Shown here piece after piece: positions 33,877 through 44,437 of a stretch of 64,000 bases of DNA. Made by a program: the position numbers and the translations under genes. The notes under the pieces were generated by a model that saw only the letters and a list, made by a program, of their open reading frames with translations, made no database searches and was not told where the DNA came from. The stretch comes from Dermatophagoides farinae (taxonomy: Eukaryota; Arthropoda; Arachnida; Sarcoptiformes; Pyroglyphidae). The stretch lies in contig NW_027461516.1 of assembly GCF_024713945.1 (NCBI RefSeq), forward strand, positions 1 through 64,000, given 5' to 3'. The first letter of the stretch is position 1; each line of letters opens with the position of its first letter.

Positions 33877-36656
33877 ATGAATGAACCTGATAAAATATTC
33901 AGTGAAACTTTGTTTGACGACATCAACCAGTATATTAATGAAAGATTAGCCAATGGCGAAAGTGAACACATAGATCTTCCCAACCAATCTTTTCCTTTGA
34001 ATTTAGAATTAGAGATAGCAACTATCATTAATAATACTTACGAAGGTTTTCCGTTCGCTATAAAAATATTAGATAATTTTTGCAAAGATCTGGAATATGT
34101 TATTTACAACAATGACTTAATAACATCGTTAAAAAACGAAGGGCACATCGTTGACATTATTTGTGACATGATCAAATATGAATACAACGATGACGCTTTA
34201 AACGAATACTTATTGCTAACTTCTTCAACGAAATCGCCTCTTTTTTATTACGATCTATTCACCTCAAACAAGTTTATAGAGACAGCCTACCAATTATATG
34301 AAGCAAACAAACAAAGTAATTTTCTCAATTACTTTATTCATGATTGTGCTAATTACAACCAGTTAGGATTGGCTGAACGTAATTTACCCGGTTTTACCGA
34401 CGTATCGCATTATGACATTTATATAAGCACTTATCAAGAACTTTTAGCTAGAGTTTTTTTTGAACGAAGATAAACTTTTTCATTTACAAAATTTTGCAAA
34501 TCATATTTGCACTTCAGAAGTTAATTTTATTTATGGTCAAGCACTTTTAATTTCTTTATATAATCATTCAAACAAGTTTTCATACGTTAAATTTATTATT
34601 AATTATTGTTACAAAGAATTGAGGAAAACTCGCAAGCAGCTAGCTACTTCAGTAAAGATAATTGATTCTTTCACGTTAACTTGTTTTGATAATTTGGCTC
34701 ATAATCTCAAAGTTTTACAAACTAACTATCATTACGAAACGACAGACGAGTATTTTAAACTTCTAGAGAGTTTTTACAAAAAGATTATAGATGTTTTACA
34801 AAAATTGTGCGAAAATAAAAAAATTCTAACGTTGAATGAATCAGATTTGTTCAAGCCTGCCGAAAAAATTTACCAAACGACGAATCCGGATTTAAATTTT
34901 TCAATACCCAAGTATTTAATCAAAATTGAAAACGATTTAAAGAATAAACCAGCCGATACATTTAGCTCATCATCAAATTCAAATGGCTATGAATATTTTT
35001 CTAACGGTTCAATAACAGACGATGAAAAGCATGATATTTTGAAAGAGGACTGTATTGAATGGTCAACTGGAAATAAGAAAGACAACATTGGTGTGTTATG
35101 GGATTATCCGAGTGTGAGCCAAATGGATTTTCAAGACCATCTCAAGCAAGAAGATTCTTTTTCGGATGAATATAAGAAATATCTTAAATGTCTGAGTTCT
35201 CCTGTGGACGACATTCGAAGTACTTCTTTACTTAGTGAGTTATTCACAATTTATTTGAACATATGTAACACATCTAGTGATGAAAAACCAAATATCAATG
35301 ACATTGTAGTAATGTTGAAAACTATTATACTTCTCGCCATTAGTAATGAATACGAACTAATATATGAGCATATCAAACAACATTATCAAGAATCAAGTCA
35401 ATACCTAAACGGGTTTGCAAACGAAGCTTTTGACGACTTAAACAACAAAGAAGATCAGTTTACTTATGAACTAAGCGAACTCGAAGAATTAGTCACCAAA
35501 GATAGTAGAAAATCAGAAACAGAGGTTTCTCAGATTTCTAATTCAAATCTAAACAAACTTAATTCGTCACATGAAGAGTAAGTTTAACGCTAAATACCCA
35601 TATTAGACTAAAAATAAAATGCTACCAAGAAATTAAAGAAAACTCGAACTATTTAAACATGGTATCGAAAAAATTAAAAACTGTTGATGCAAAAAGAAGA
35701 TCTAAGCACAGGCGGCAGACATTATCGAATTCTAATTCGAATCTCGTTGTTAATTTTGCCTCGATGGTACAAAATTTACGTCTCAAGCCGCACTCGTTAA
35801 AAAACTTTGTTAAACTTGAGCTTTTGACGGAAATGTTTAATAATATGACCTTATGCATGAAAAGCTATACGGAAACAGTGATAAACGAATTATTGTTCTT
35901 TTCAAATAATTACAATAAGATACTGAATGATGCAGAAAAGTTTGATGAAACTACAGTGGCACACATACTATCTAATTGTCATTCTTCTTATAGTGGATTT
36001 GTAATAACAAAACTTGTTTTTGCAATTTTATCTACCCTGATTGCATCTAACACAAATTACCGTTCTAAATTCTCGTTAATAAAGAAAACATTACTATTTA
36101 TCGGTATCAATTTTCCAGAAACTAGGTGTGAAATCATTGATTCAATTCAGTGTTTTATCCAGTCTATTCCAAGATACAGAAATATCATGAAGACAAACGT
36201 TTCACAAATCGAAATAGAACTTGTTTCGGTTTTATTGGCTTTTTGAGTTTAAACACCACTGAGATCCAGTTACACGGAGACAAAATATTTCCTACACTGT
36301 CGACCAAAACTTATTATCAAGAACATGACTTCGTTGTCATTTCAAGATTATCTTTAGCTTTAGTCCACTTAGTGACATTTTTTAGTACTAAGTGTTTTTT
36401 GTATATTACAGAACATTTAATAAAATTAAGTCATTCCTACTTAGAAGAACAATTGGTTTCTATTTTAAGTACGTTTATACTTAAGATCAAAGAATATATT
36501 GCTTTACTCGAGCCAGATAATGCAAGCGAAGAACTAAGTAAAAATCTAAAAATCATATCTCTCAACTTAAACGAACAGAAAGATATAAAAAATAAGCTGA
36601 ATTACATGCTAGAGATGCAAATGTACGATCCGGTATGTGCTAAACATATCCACTAA
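33877..36656 (+). CDS. Helical-repeat protein, about 900 aa, one intron
   Basis: I do not recognise the family. The first 200 codons (MNEPDKIFSETLFDDINQYI) run to an eight-T tract near 34452 where one base shift joins them to 34460-35577. A 29-nt intron (35578-35606, GTAAGT...TATTAG) then joins HEE to LKIKCYQEIKENSNYL in exact frame. Another shift near 36228 is needed before the last 130 codons, which end VCAKHIH. The product is almost wholly alpha-helical with repeated 35-45 residue helix pairs, and a basic patch follows the intron (KKLKTVDAKRRSKHRRQT). HEAT or MIF4G-like scaffold is possible, and the Ser/acidic region at 34970-35130 looks like a linker. Function is not assignable from what I see. 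Confidence 0.65.
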
Positions 36657-36693
36657 TGCAATAAGTTGATTTAATACTTATTCAATGCAGAAA

Positions 36694-38027
36694 TTAATAC
36701 TTTATGCGTATTTCATTTTTTTTTGATAATTCATTCTCAAGCTGTTTGATTTTATTGATGAAATAGTCGATTTGAATTTGATCTTTGATTCGTTGATTTT
36801 CGAATTTTTCAATGTACTGTTCCTTGTCAGTGTTATCTAGTTCGAAATACGAAATGTTTTGCAGCTTGATTTTGAGTTTTCCATGGCGTCTGTGAACTTG
36901 CAACTGATGTATCGAGGACTGGACTCCAGCAGTTATCAAAAAAGACTGACAAATACTTGAAATAACGACGAATTTCGGGTTTCCACAATCTGCTGATTTC
37001 TTTTTCCTTAAAAAAGCTGTTCGTTCAACATATTGATTTGCAACTGAGACACATTAAGCATTTTCATTAACACGAAACGCTGGTTTTCCAAAGTTAGCGC
37101 AGAATCAAGGGTAACCTCATTTTTTAATTTACTCTGAGCTTTGAAAGGATCAGTATCGACAACCATCTCGTATTTCAAAAGCTCGTTTTGGCTGTCCAGT
37201 AACCGTTGATACATCTCATCACGCTGTTTTATCAAGATATTTATTCTTTCTTCTAAGAATTTGTATGTACACCCTTGCAAATTTGACTCGATCGCTTCCA
37301 AAATGTAAGACAAAGCTTGCGAACACTGGCAGTCTGAAACAAACAAATTTTTTACAGTTTGCTGATCAAACAAATGTTCTACGGCTAGTTTTCCGGTTAC
37401 ATTTGCATTGTTTGCAGTTAAATAGATTCTCATCCTTGCGTTTTCCCGTAGTAATAATTTATATTTTTTTTCCAACACAATGTACTCGTTTGAATTTTTT
37501 ATACTCATGCTCTGTTTTATGTCTTGGTTTGAATAGCGTACATCCGAAACAACGTCACGTTCCAAAAAAAGTGGGTTGTTGTTAGTTGAGTTTTTTATTT
37601 TCAATTGGTTGATTTCAGACTTCAGTTCGTTAATGATAGCTTGAATACCGCGATGCTTTTAAAATCAAATTGCAGGTTTTTTCAATATCCCAATCTTCGT
37701 CTAAATCTGAGTCGTAGTCTTGTTTAATCACATTATTTACTGAAACACTTGATGTAATCACTTCTTCTACATCAGAACAATCATCTCTAACGGAACTCTG
37801 AGAAAATCCGTAGTAATTCGTATTTTTTAACTCATGAGAAAATGAATTTAATTCAGACTCTTTGTTTGCGGCAAAACTCACAGAATTACTGTTTTTATTG
37901 TATACTTTTAATTCACTGAATTCTTTTGCTAAGGCTAGACTTCTTTCTCTCTTACCTGGACAAATACCTATAATAAAATGTTATTTACTAACATACTTTC
38001 AATATTCGAATCAAAACCAACTTGCAT
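36694..38027 (-). CDS. Coiled-coil protein, about 430 aa, frame broken
   Basis: The start is a short exon on the minus strand at 38027-37997 encoding MQVGFDSNIE, spliced over a 29-nt intron (37996-37968, GTATGT...TTATAG) to SICPGKRERSLALAKEFSEL; the frame is exact. A Ser/Asp-rich stretch follows (SDLDEDWDIEKTC). After a shift near 37640 the protein becomes a long coiled coil (VLEKKYKLLLRENARMRIYL; FLEERINILIKQRDEMYQRL). After another break near 37000 it ends with KIKQLENELSKKNEIRIKY. There are no membrane segments. Coiled-coil proteins of this kind occur in centrosomes, cilia and tethers, but nothing here chooses one. Without the short first exon the frame opens only at a GTG, so the exon explains the missing ATG. 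Confidence 0.65.
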
Positions 38028-38562
38028 TACTTTTATACAATATACACAGGCTTAGTAAACTTTTCATTTTAGGGTGCATGATCATTTAGTGTCTTTTTTT
38101 GTTATTCGTCATTTTGTTCTTTATATTTAACTTAACTATCTTTAATATTTACGCGTAATAAATAACCGAATATAGATCCCAAGACAGTTTATGTTTTAGT
38201 AAGCATATCAGCTACTGATAACAATGTAACACAATGAATCATAGTTTTAAATAATTATGTCACCGTACTTATTGTCAAATATTCGTTAAATCAAAAAAAA
38301 AAAACCATAAAAACGCGTTAATTGACCAATTGTATACAAGCGTATGTATTGATATTCTCATATAACAAGGATTAAACGTTGTTAACTACTTATCAATTTA
38401 TACAACTTATACACAATCTATTCAAAAAAATAGTTTTTTATCTAATTTAATGCTCTAATCAATTATATTGTTATTTAGGCTCTAGTAACATCAAACACAC
38501 TAATATCTCATGATTTTACAGTAATACAGTAGTAATATATAATTTTTATAAAAATGTAAAAA
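38028..38562. other. Intergenic AT-rich stretch before the 5S array
   Basis: No gene is seen in this 535-base stretch between the coiled-coil start and the first 5S gene. It is very AT-rich, with a run of ten A at about 38295. The last 25 bases resemble the 3' end of the 5S spacer, which marks where the array boundary begins. The rest shows no similarity to the spacer that I can see. Confidence 0.6.
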
Positions 38563-38681
38563 GTCGACAACACCTTGGGATTCCCGAGCGGTCCCCCAGC
38601 TCAGTACTAACCAGGCCTTAAGTTGCTTGCGTTCAGAGTTCTGATGGGATCTGCGACTTTCAACTTAGTATGGTCGTCAAC
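38563..38681 (-). rRNA. 5S rRNA copy 1, 119 nt
   Basis: Transcribed on the minus strand from 38681 to 38563. The sequence has the eukaryotic 5S landmarks: GATCCCATCAGAACTC in helix II/loop B, AAGGCCTGGTTAGTACT in the internal promoter region and GGGAATCCC near the 3' end. The 5' GTTGACGACC can pair with a 3' GTCGAC end region. A T5 run directly after the 3' end serves as a typical RNA polymerase III stop. This copy has the standard 119-nt length and is identical in its diagnostic loop to copy 3. Confidence 0.95.
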
Positions 38682-38849
38682 AATAATGTGAGTTTTATTC
38701 TCTTTGATAATATGTATTTAGCCAATCTGCTAATAACCACGCACTAATTTTTCAACTTAATTTTAAAAATCCAAAAAAACTAATTCTTTATATTTTTGTA
38801 TAATTAATATTTTACATCCAAAAAATAATAATTTTATAACATTTAAAAA

Positions 38850-38969
38850 GTCGACAACACCTTGGGATTCCCGAGCGGTCCCCCAGCTCAGTACTAACCA
38901 GGCCTTAAGTTGCTTGCGTTCAGAGTTTCTGATGGGATCTGCGACTTTCAACTTAGTATGGTCGTCAAC
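38850..38969 (-). rRNA. 5S rRNA copy 2, 120 nt
   Basis: Same gene as copy 1 except for one extra A in the transcript (CAGAAACTC instead of CAGAACTC) in the helix III region. The extra base is shared with copy 4 but not copies 1 and 3. A T5 run follows the 3' end. The insertion departs from the usual 5S length in that loop, so this form may be a variant, a non-functional copy or a sequencing artefact. Confidence 0.92.
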
Positions 38970-39137
38970 AATAATGTGAGTTTTATTCTCTTTGATAATA
39001 TGTATTTAGCCAATCTGCTAATAACCACGCACTAATTTTTCAACTTAATTTTAAAAATCCAAAAAAACTAATTCTTTATATTTTTGTATAATTAATATTT
39101 TACATCCAAAAAATAATAATTTTATAACATTTAAAAA

Positions 39138-39256
39138 GTCGACAACACCTTGGGATTCCCGAGCGGTCCCCCAGCTCAGTACTAACCAGGCCTTAAGTTG
39201 CTTGCGTTCAGAGTTCTGATGGGATCTGCGACTTTCAACTTAGTATGGTCGTCAAC
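39138..39256 (-). rRNA. 5S rRNA copy 3, 119 nt
   Basis: Identical to copy 1 as far as I can read, including the CAGAACTC loop. It lies 288 bases from copy 2 with a 168-base spacer that looks the same as the others. A T5 run follows the 3' end. Confidence 0.95.
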
Positions 39257-39424
39257 AATAATGTGAGTTTTATTCTCTTTGATAATATGTATTTAGCCAA
39301 TCTGCTAATAACCACGCACTAATTTTTCAACTTAATTTTAAAAATCCAAAAAAACTAATTCTTTATATTTTTGTATAATTAATATTTTACATCCAAAAAA
39401 TAATAATTTTATAACATTTAAAAA

Positions 39425-39544
39425 GTCGACAACACCTTGGGATTCCCGAGCGGTCCCCCAGCTCAGTACTAACCAGGCCTTAAGTTGCTTGCGTTCAGAG
39501 TTTCTGATGGGATCTGCGACTTTCAACTTAGTATGGTCGTCAAC
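39425..39544 (-). rRNA. 5S rRNA copy 4, 120 nt
   Basis: Shares the extra A of copy 2 (CAGAAACTC). It is the copy nearest the 5' edge of the array on its strand. Its upstream flank (39545-39612) is a diverged version of the regular spacer, unlike the homogeneous spacers between the other copies. Confidence 0.92.
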
Positions 39545-39720
39545 GATAACATAAGTTTTATTTTCTTTATAATCTGCATTTAACCAGTCTGTTAATAACT
39601 ACGAATAAAATTTCTTTTACTGTAAATGTTTAAAAAAAAATATTATTGTGGGAATCAAAAAGAACTAAAATATGAATTTTGTTGAGAAATTAATAAACAA
39701 TGTTCTAATACCTTTAAACT

Positions 39721-39840
39721 GTTGAAACAAACAATATGCAAAATATTAGGTTTTTTTTAACAGCCTTAGTTTAATAGTATTCAATCTTTAATGTGCTTGC
39801 GATAAGAACTCTGACAACATATATAATTTTAAATTTGTAA
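39721..39840 (-). pseudogene. Decayed fifth 5S rRNA copy
   Basis: The phase and direction of the array predict another copy starting near 39713. At 39721 the sequence GTTGAAACAA can be matched to the copy ends (GTCGACAACA), and at 39791-39815 GTGCTTGCG followed by a diverged AAGAACTCTGA matches the GTTGCTTGCG...AGTTCTGA block of the intact genes. The internal promoter half is recognisable only in patches. This is a by-eye alignment with many mismatches, supported mainly by correct order and spacing. Confidence 0.4.
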
Positions 39841-40994
39841 GAGCACCACCGGTGGCTTTAATTTATTTGTTTTGCCAAGCCTATATATTTTAAGTTAGTT
39901 TGTTTTTTTTATATTAAATCAATACATTGGTCAAGAAAAACTATTTTTCATAATCTTAAGTAACTACTTGTTTTGATTTTCTATAAATTCAAAAATCAAA
40001 TTAAATGATAACTTTATTTGCTTCCTTATTAGTATATCAGCAGCGTGTAACAACTTATATAATACATTATATTATGTTAATTACGTTCATTAAAGCAAAA
40101 AAATTGTATTCGCCAAATTCAAATTTATTTTGTGATAAGAACAAAGACTTTCTATGTCTAATTAAAAAAATACTTTCTCTCTGTTATATCATTATTTATT
40201 TACCAATCATATCTTATTTTTATCAATATATTTTGTATATTGTTAATTGGTTTTTTAATTATCTATGAGGTAAAATCAGCAGTAGAGGATCTATTCATTC
40301 CTGCTAATTACTCGCCATACAAATAATTGATACTTATTAAATTTATAAAATTTACGATTTTAAAGATTATCAGAGCTAAACGTTATATATGTGACATGAG
40401 TGAGAATGTTCATATAGAAATCGTGTTTTGATTAATAGGGCAAGTATTTTAAGTAAAAAAAATTGAAAATAAACTTGTTTGTTTTTAGCCTCGAAATAGT
40501 TACAAAACATCTAAATTTATTCATTAGCTTAATAATTTAAATGAATACTGAAACTATTATACTAAATTAGAAAATAATAGTTAAAAGTTATAATCTATGG
40601 CTATAGTAACACGTTCTAAGTTCATATTTTGTTAAGATTTGGATCATAAGCAGGTGTTAATGTTACAACACCAGTTTTTTACGTCGTAGACAAACATTCA
40701 ATAAACATATTTAATTTAATAAAACAAAGTTCACGACACGATGAGAATACGGTTAATGGATATGTACTAGTTTATTTAAAATCAATTTTGGTTATGCCAA
40801 ACTATAATTTAATTAAAGAATGAAACTATCTTTCAACTAAAAAAAATACATATCCGAAATTCTAGCTTGCTGTGTCACTATATTTTTAGAAAAATAAAAA
40901 GTTCAAAAACAATTATCGAATACGATAATTGAATGTAAAATCTGTAAAAGAAATCAACAAGAGCGACAGATCAAATGAGATATTCCAAACAAAA
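39841..40994. other. Gene-free AT-rich region
   Basis: I see no convincing gene here. An 87-codon frame at 40005-40268 is composed of Ile, Tyr, Leu and Phe as expected from random AT-rich sequence. A short GC-richer palindrome (CCACCGGTGG at about 39846) stands out but has no clear meaning. No tRNA, snRNA or spliced-leader sequence was recognised. Confidence 0.6.
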
Positions 40995-41725
40995 TTACTC
41001 ATTTGTCGATAAAGATTTATTATAAAGATAAGAGACTTCTTCTATGCTGAGTTGTTTAAACGAATTAATACCATCAAGTATAACGACTTCGAAGTTTTCA
41101 GCAGATGCATCTACGTTACTTTCCGAAAAAGTACAGAGTATTGCTTTAAGAGAATGAACCAGTAGTTCATCGTCAGACATGTTTTTAAGATGAGGTTGTA
41201 TTTTTTCTAAGTAAGTTCTTGCACTTTGATTGTTTCTACCTATTGAGTAAGCTTCATACAGCTGGTAGTCCCCGTCAGGCATAGTTTTCGATCAAATGAG
41301 GGCCTTCAGCGTCGTAAACTCCAATAAGCGAAACAAAACCAAAAGGACGTCGACTTTCGACAATGATATTTTCATGTGCCAACTTGTGAAAAACGTCGCA
41401 ATAAAAAGTGTAAGGAGGGTATTCGTTGTGTAAGTAATGCCAGCGTTTGCACTCCTCTCTTATTTTTTTTTAAAACGTAATCAGCGTCACTGATAATCCC
41501 GCTAAACGATGCGACGCTGTTATCGACAATTCTTAATATTTTAGAATTCATATCAGCTAATTTACTAACGTTTCTACGGGCTGAAACGATAACAACTGAG
41601 TTTGCTGAACAGACACCAACGCAACACGTTCCCTGCTTGCTGGCTTCAAAAGCGTATTCAATTTGATAAATCTTTCCTTGAGGAGACCATGTGTTGACAC
41701 TAGAATCGTAATTGCTTCTACTCAT
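40995..41725 (-). CDS. PSMA1: 20S proteasome alpha subunit PSMA1 (alpha-6), frame broken
   Basis: Alpha subunits form the outer rings of the 20S proteasome and gate substrate entry. The start MSRSNYDSSVNTWSPQGKIY, then QIEYAFEAS, is the alpha-subunit N-terminal signature, and the DSSVNTWSPQG form matches PSMA1. The C-terminal half has YSIGRNNQSARTYLEK, the PSMA1-type version of this block, followed by LVHSLKAILCTF. Two single-base shifts interrupt it: at an A9 run near 41465 (joining VLKK to IREECKRWHY) and near 41285 (joining LIENY to PDGDYQLYEAY). The expected length of about 240 residues is restored when both are allowed for. Alpha subunits carry no catalytic threonine, and none is seen. 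Confidence 0.9.
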
Positions 41726-41886
41726 TTCAGCGAAATTTACATTTATTTATTTTTGTCCGATCTTGAAAAAAATAGCTGACTTTACTTCTTTATTTCATGG
41801 GGACATATTAAAAAATTAATTAATTAAAAATTCTAGAACCAAAATAATTATATGTTTTTTATACTATTCAAAAACGAAATGACCCA

Positions 41887-42558
41887 ATGAGTCAGAAGTG
41901 TGATTTTGATGCATTTAGTTGCGATTTAAAGAGAGAACATTATTTTTTGATCAATATAACTCAGTTGTTTCTGTGGTAGTACACCCTGTAAGCGACGCTA
42001 ATATAAAGAATAAACTGCTCGACTCAGCATTAATTAATGTCAAATTTTCAGCTCCAGGTTAATGTGATAACGACAAACACGACGACAGCCTTTAAGGATC
42101 AGTATTATTCTAGTTTGAATAACGAACACACTTTATCAAATTTTAAACGACAAAAAATTAGAGACAAAAGCTATTTCAATTTCAGTTAATGTGGCTGGCA
42201 AAAAGCGATCTGTTTTTGGTAGCGTGCTTTAACGCGGTAATGATTGCGCTCTTACATGCAGGAATACCACTAATTTGTTATTATATTGCTTTTTCCTTTG
42301 TTAGTTGACTCATGTCCATACATCATTGTCAAAAACAATATTCAGCAAAAAAAAATCTTATTTATGCATCCGATTTTCATCGACTCTGAACATTATCAAA
42401 ATCAACTTTCCAAGTGTTCGCTAGATGATGTATTTGTTGACGCTCAAAAATTGTTTGATCGGCATAACAAAAAATTTCCGTTCATATTTTTGCATCAGTG
42501 GCGAATAAAATATATAATCGAGTATTTCTACAAAATTTTTAGTAATTTTTTTTTTTGA
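41887..42558 (+). CDS. Exosome RNase PH-type subunit, frame broken
   Basis: Six RNase PH-like proteins form the barrel of the RNA exosome, which processes rRNA and degrades RNA. From the ATG at 41887 the protein reads MSQKCDFDAFSCDLKREHYF then SVVVHPVSDANIKN...LINVKFSAPG, like the early beta sheet of the fold. The telling block is LFLVACFNAVMIALLHAGIP, which aligns with the L-x-A-C-x-N-A-x-x-x-A-L-x-x-A-G-I-P signature of RRP41/RRP46/MTR3. It is preceded by AISISVNVAG in another frame. Shifts are needed near 42058, 42160, 42215 and 42305. I cannot say which of the six subunits this is; its short size fits RRP46 or MTR3. Phosphorolytic residues are not visible. Confidence 0.65.
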
Positions 42559-42728
42559 ATAATTTTAATTTAAAACACTATTATTCCAAAACTGTTCTGC
42601 TACACAAATATCTCGGCTTAGCAAGTACTATCCTTTCACTACAAGTTCAAGTTTTTTTTTTTTTGTAATTGGTTTATAAATCAATAATTAAACGCTTGTG
42701 CTTATTTTAAACGCTCATTTGCGGAATC

Positions 42729-43775
42729 ATGAATTCATTTAGAGGCGGTAAGTAAAGACAATTTCCATATTTTCTGTAGAAAAAACGTAGCTTTCAAGGA
42801 AATTCTCGAGGAGACTCCCCGCGGCGACTCTCGAGGCGGCTCAAGTCGAAACTCATTCAACGGCAGAGGAGACTCCGCGAGAGGAGGTTCTTCGAAACTC
42901 GAATAACCAAAGAGGAGGACCTCAAAGAGGAGGCCCTGTCAAAAGGTCGAGGTGGTCCAGGTCGAGGTGGTCCAGGTCGAGGTGGTCCACGTAACAACGA
43001 TCCACCAAACCGCAGAGGCGGTCTTCGCGAAGGAGCCAAAACAATAGTAATTCCTTTTGAAGTAGGAAATCGATGCTTTGAAGGTGTCTACATCGCTAAA
43101 GGAAAGGCTGACGCTTTGGTTACAAAAAACCTTGTTCCTGGAGATAATGTATACGGAGAGAAGCGAATTGAAAACTGTCTCAGAAGACGGAGAGAAAACT
43201 GAATACCGTCTTTGGAATATTTTTAGAAGTAAACTTGGAGCCGCAATAACCAACGGTATTTCAACGATGCCGATTAAACCTGGTTCAAAAGTTCTTTACC
43301 TTGGAGCTGCCAACGGTACTACTGTCTCTCACGTATCCGATATAGTAGGACCTGAGGGATGCGTCTACGCTGTTGAGTTCAGCCACCGGTCTGGAAGAGA
43401 TTTTAACAAACTTGGCTAAGAAACGCTCCAACATCATTCCCATCATTGAAGATGCTCGTATGCCGTGGAATACAGGATGATAATAACAATGGTTGATGTT
43501 ATTTTCAGTTGACGTAGCTCAGCCCGACCAGTCCAGAATTGTCGCGCTCAACGCTTCCTACTTCTTGAAAACACAAGGGTACTACCTAATTTCCATTAAA
43601 GCGTCATGTGTAGACTCGACTATTTCTCCGGAACAAGTCTACGCTTCCGAAATCGATACCTTAAAGAAACAAAAGTGTTAAAACACTTGAACAACTTAGT
43701 TTAGAACCTTATCATCGCGATCACTCTATAATTTTAGGTAGATATAGAATGCCATCTAAGAGCAAAAATGCATAA
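42729..43775 (+). CDS. FBL: Fibrillarin (box C/D snoRNP 2'-O-methyltransferase), frame broken
   Basis: Fibrillarin methylates rRNA ribose in box C/D snoRNPs in the nucleolus. Exon 1 (42729-42747, MNSFRG) is followed by a 32-nt intron (42748-42779, GTAAGT...CTGTAG). The N-terminal Gly-Arg-rich region has repeated RGGPG units (42950-42995). The methyltransferase part shows [16 protein letters not shown], the SAM-binding [32 protein letters not shown], then [34 protein letters not shown] and [14 protein letters not shown], ending ...[16 protein letters not shown]. Single-base shifts occur near 43171, 43404, 43460 and 43509, plus two or three in the Gly-Arg region. Conserved residues lie on both sides of every shift, so the protein is clearly under selection or was until very recently. 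Confidence 0.92.
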
Positions 43776-44001
43776 GCGAATGATCTCTTTTTTATTTATA
43801 ATAATAAATTTATGCTCCAACCATATTCAAGTTTAGCATATGACTTACTTAAGCATATCACAGTAAATCTGCACTTTAACTTGTACCTTGTTTACTGAGA
43901 TTTATAAAAAATTTATCAGAAAGAAAAATACAATATAAACATAAGCAAACTAGGTTTAAAATTTATAGATTTATTGACAAGTTGAATAAAATGTAATATG
44001 C

Positions 44002-44335
44002 TTATTCTGAACCTTCTACACAGACGATGTTGTTATCAGCAAAGAGCTGGTGTAGGCTAGCGTCTGAATCTCCTGATTTGTGGATGTTATCAGCAATAAT
44101 AAAACTATGTACACCTTGAACGGCAACACCGTTTTCATCAACTTTGGCGACGTTTATTTGAGCTACACCGCGACTGTTTGATCCAATGATTCGATTGGAA
44201 ACTGAACTAAAAAAATATCAACTGCCAAACCCTTTTCTTGAGGAAAAATCACACACTCTTCCCAACAAAAAAATTCAAACATACCATTTTCTTGGAATAT
44301 AAAGGTCAACAAAACTCTCCAGACTCACTTCTCAT
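44002..44335 (-). CDS. RPS21: Ribosomal protein eS21, two exons
   Basis: eS21 is a small-subunit ribosomal protein. Exon 1 (44335-44285) reads MRSESGEF, then after one extra base near 44310, VDLYIPRKC; exon 2 (44206-44002) continues SVSNRIIGSNSRGVAQINVA and ends LFADNNIVCVEGSE. The intron (44284-44207, GTATGT...TTTTAG) is 78 nt, more than twice the length of the others here, and splits a Cys codon exactly where the family has K-C-S-x-S-N-R-I-I-G. The total of 84 aa equals the usual length. Apart from the single-base shift in exon 1, the gene is intact. It is convergent with fibrillarin. Confidence 0.93.
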
Positions 44336-44437
44336 AATGAATACTTTATTAGCTATACGTGCCTAATTATCAAATATTATCAAATGTTTTGTCCTTCGTT
44401 AATAAAAGATTTTTACCTGATAAAAAATAACAAAAGA

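Larger units (their letters stand above)
38563..39720 (-). repeat. Tandem 5S rDNA array, unit about 287 bp
   Basis: Four units repeat at 287, 288 and 287 bases: a 119- or 120-nt 5S gene plus a 168-base AT-rich spacer. Spacers at 38682-38849, 38970-39137 and 39257-39424 appear identical. The one-base difference alternates (119, 120, 119, 120), which fits a duplicated two-unit block of about 575 bases. The spacer holds no recognisable spliced-leader or other RNA gene. The final segment, 39545-39720, is a decayed spacer. Confidence 0.9.

Noticed and set aside
38682-39424. Spliced-leader RNA gene in the 5S spacer, as in some dinoflagellate relatives
   Set aside because: No match to the conserved dinoflagellate leader in either strand of the spacer.
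38763-39526. Two identical 62-codon minus-strand frames
   Set aside because: They read through the 5S rRNA genes and their spacer; they are translations of rRNA.
40005-40268. 87-codon hydrophobic open frame
   Set aside because: Composition matches random AT-rich sequence; no signal, motif or conserved look, and no other coding sign around it.
41985-42059. Intron in the exosome gene starting GTAAGC at 41990
   Set aside because: The segment encodes SDANIKNKLLDSALINVKFS in frame, which fits the protein; splicing would remove it.
42857-43253. Arg/Pro- and Thr/Ser-Trp-rich minus-strand frames
   Set aside because: They are reverse readings of the fibrillarin Gly-Arg repeats.
27128-43509. Euplotes-like programmed +1 frameshifting exactly at stop codons
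   Set aside because: Some breaks fit (patched-like near 29632, fibrillarin near 43509), but in TatD, fibrillarin (TNLAKKR) and others the conserved residues appear in the new frame well before the old-frame stop, and some breaks are -1. The pattern is not stop-linked.
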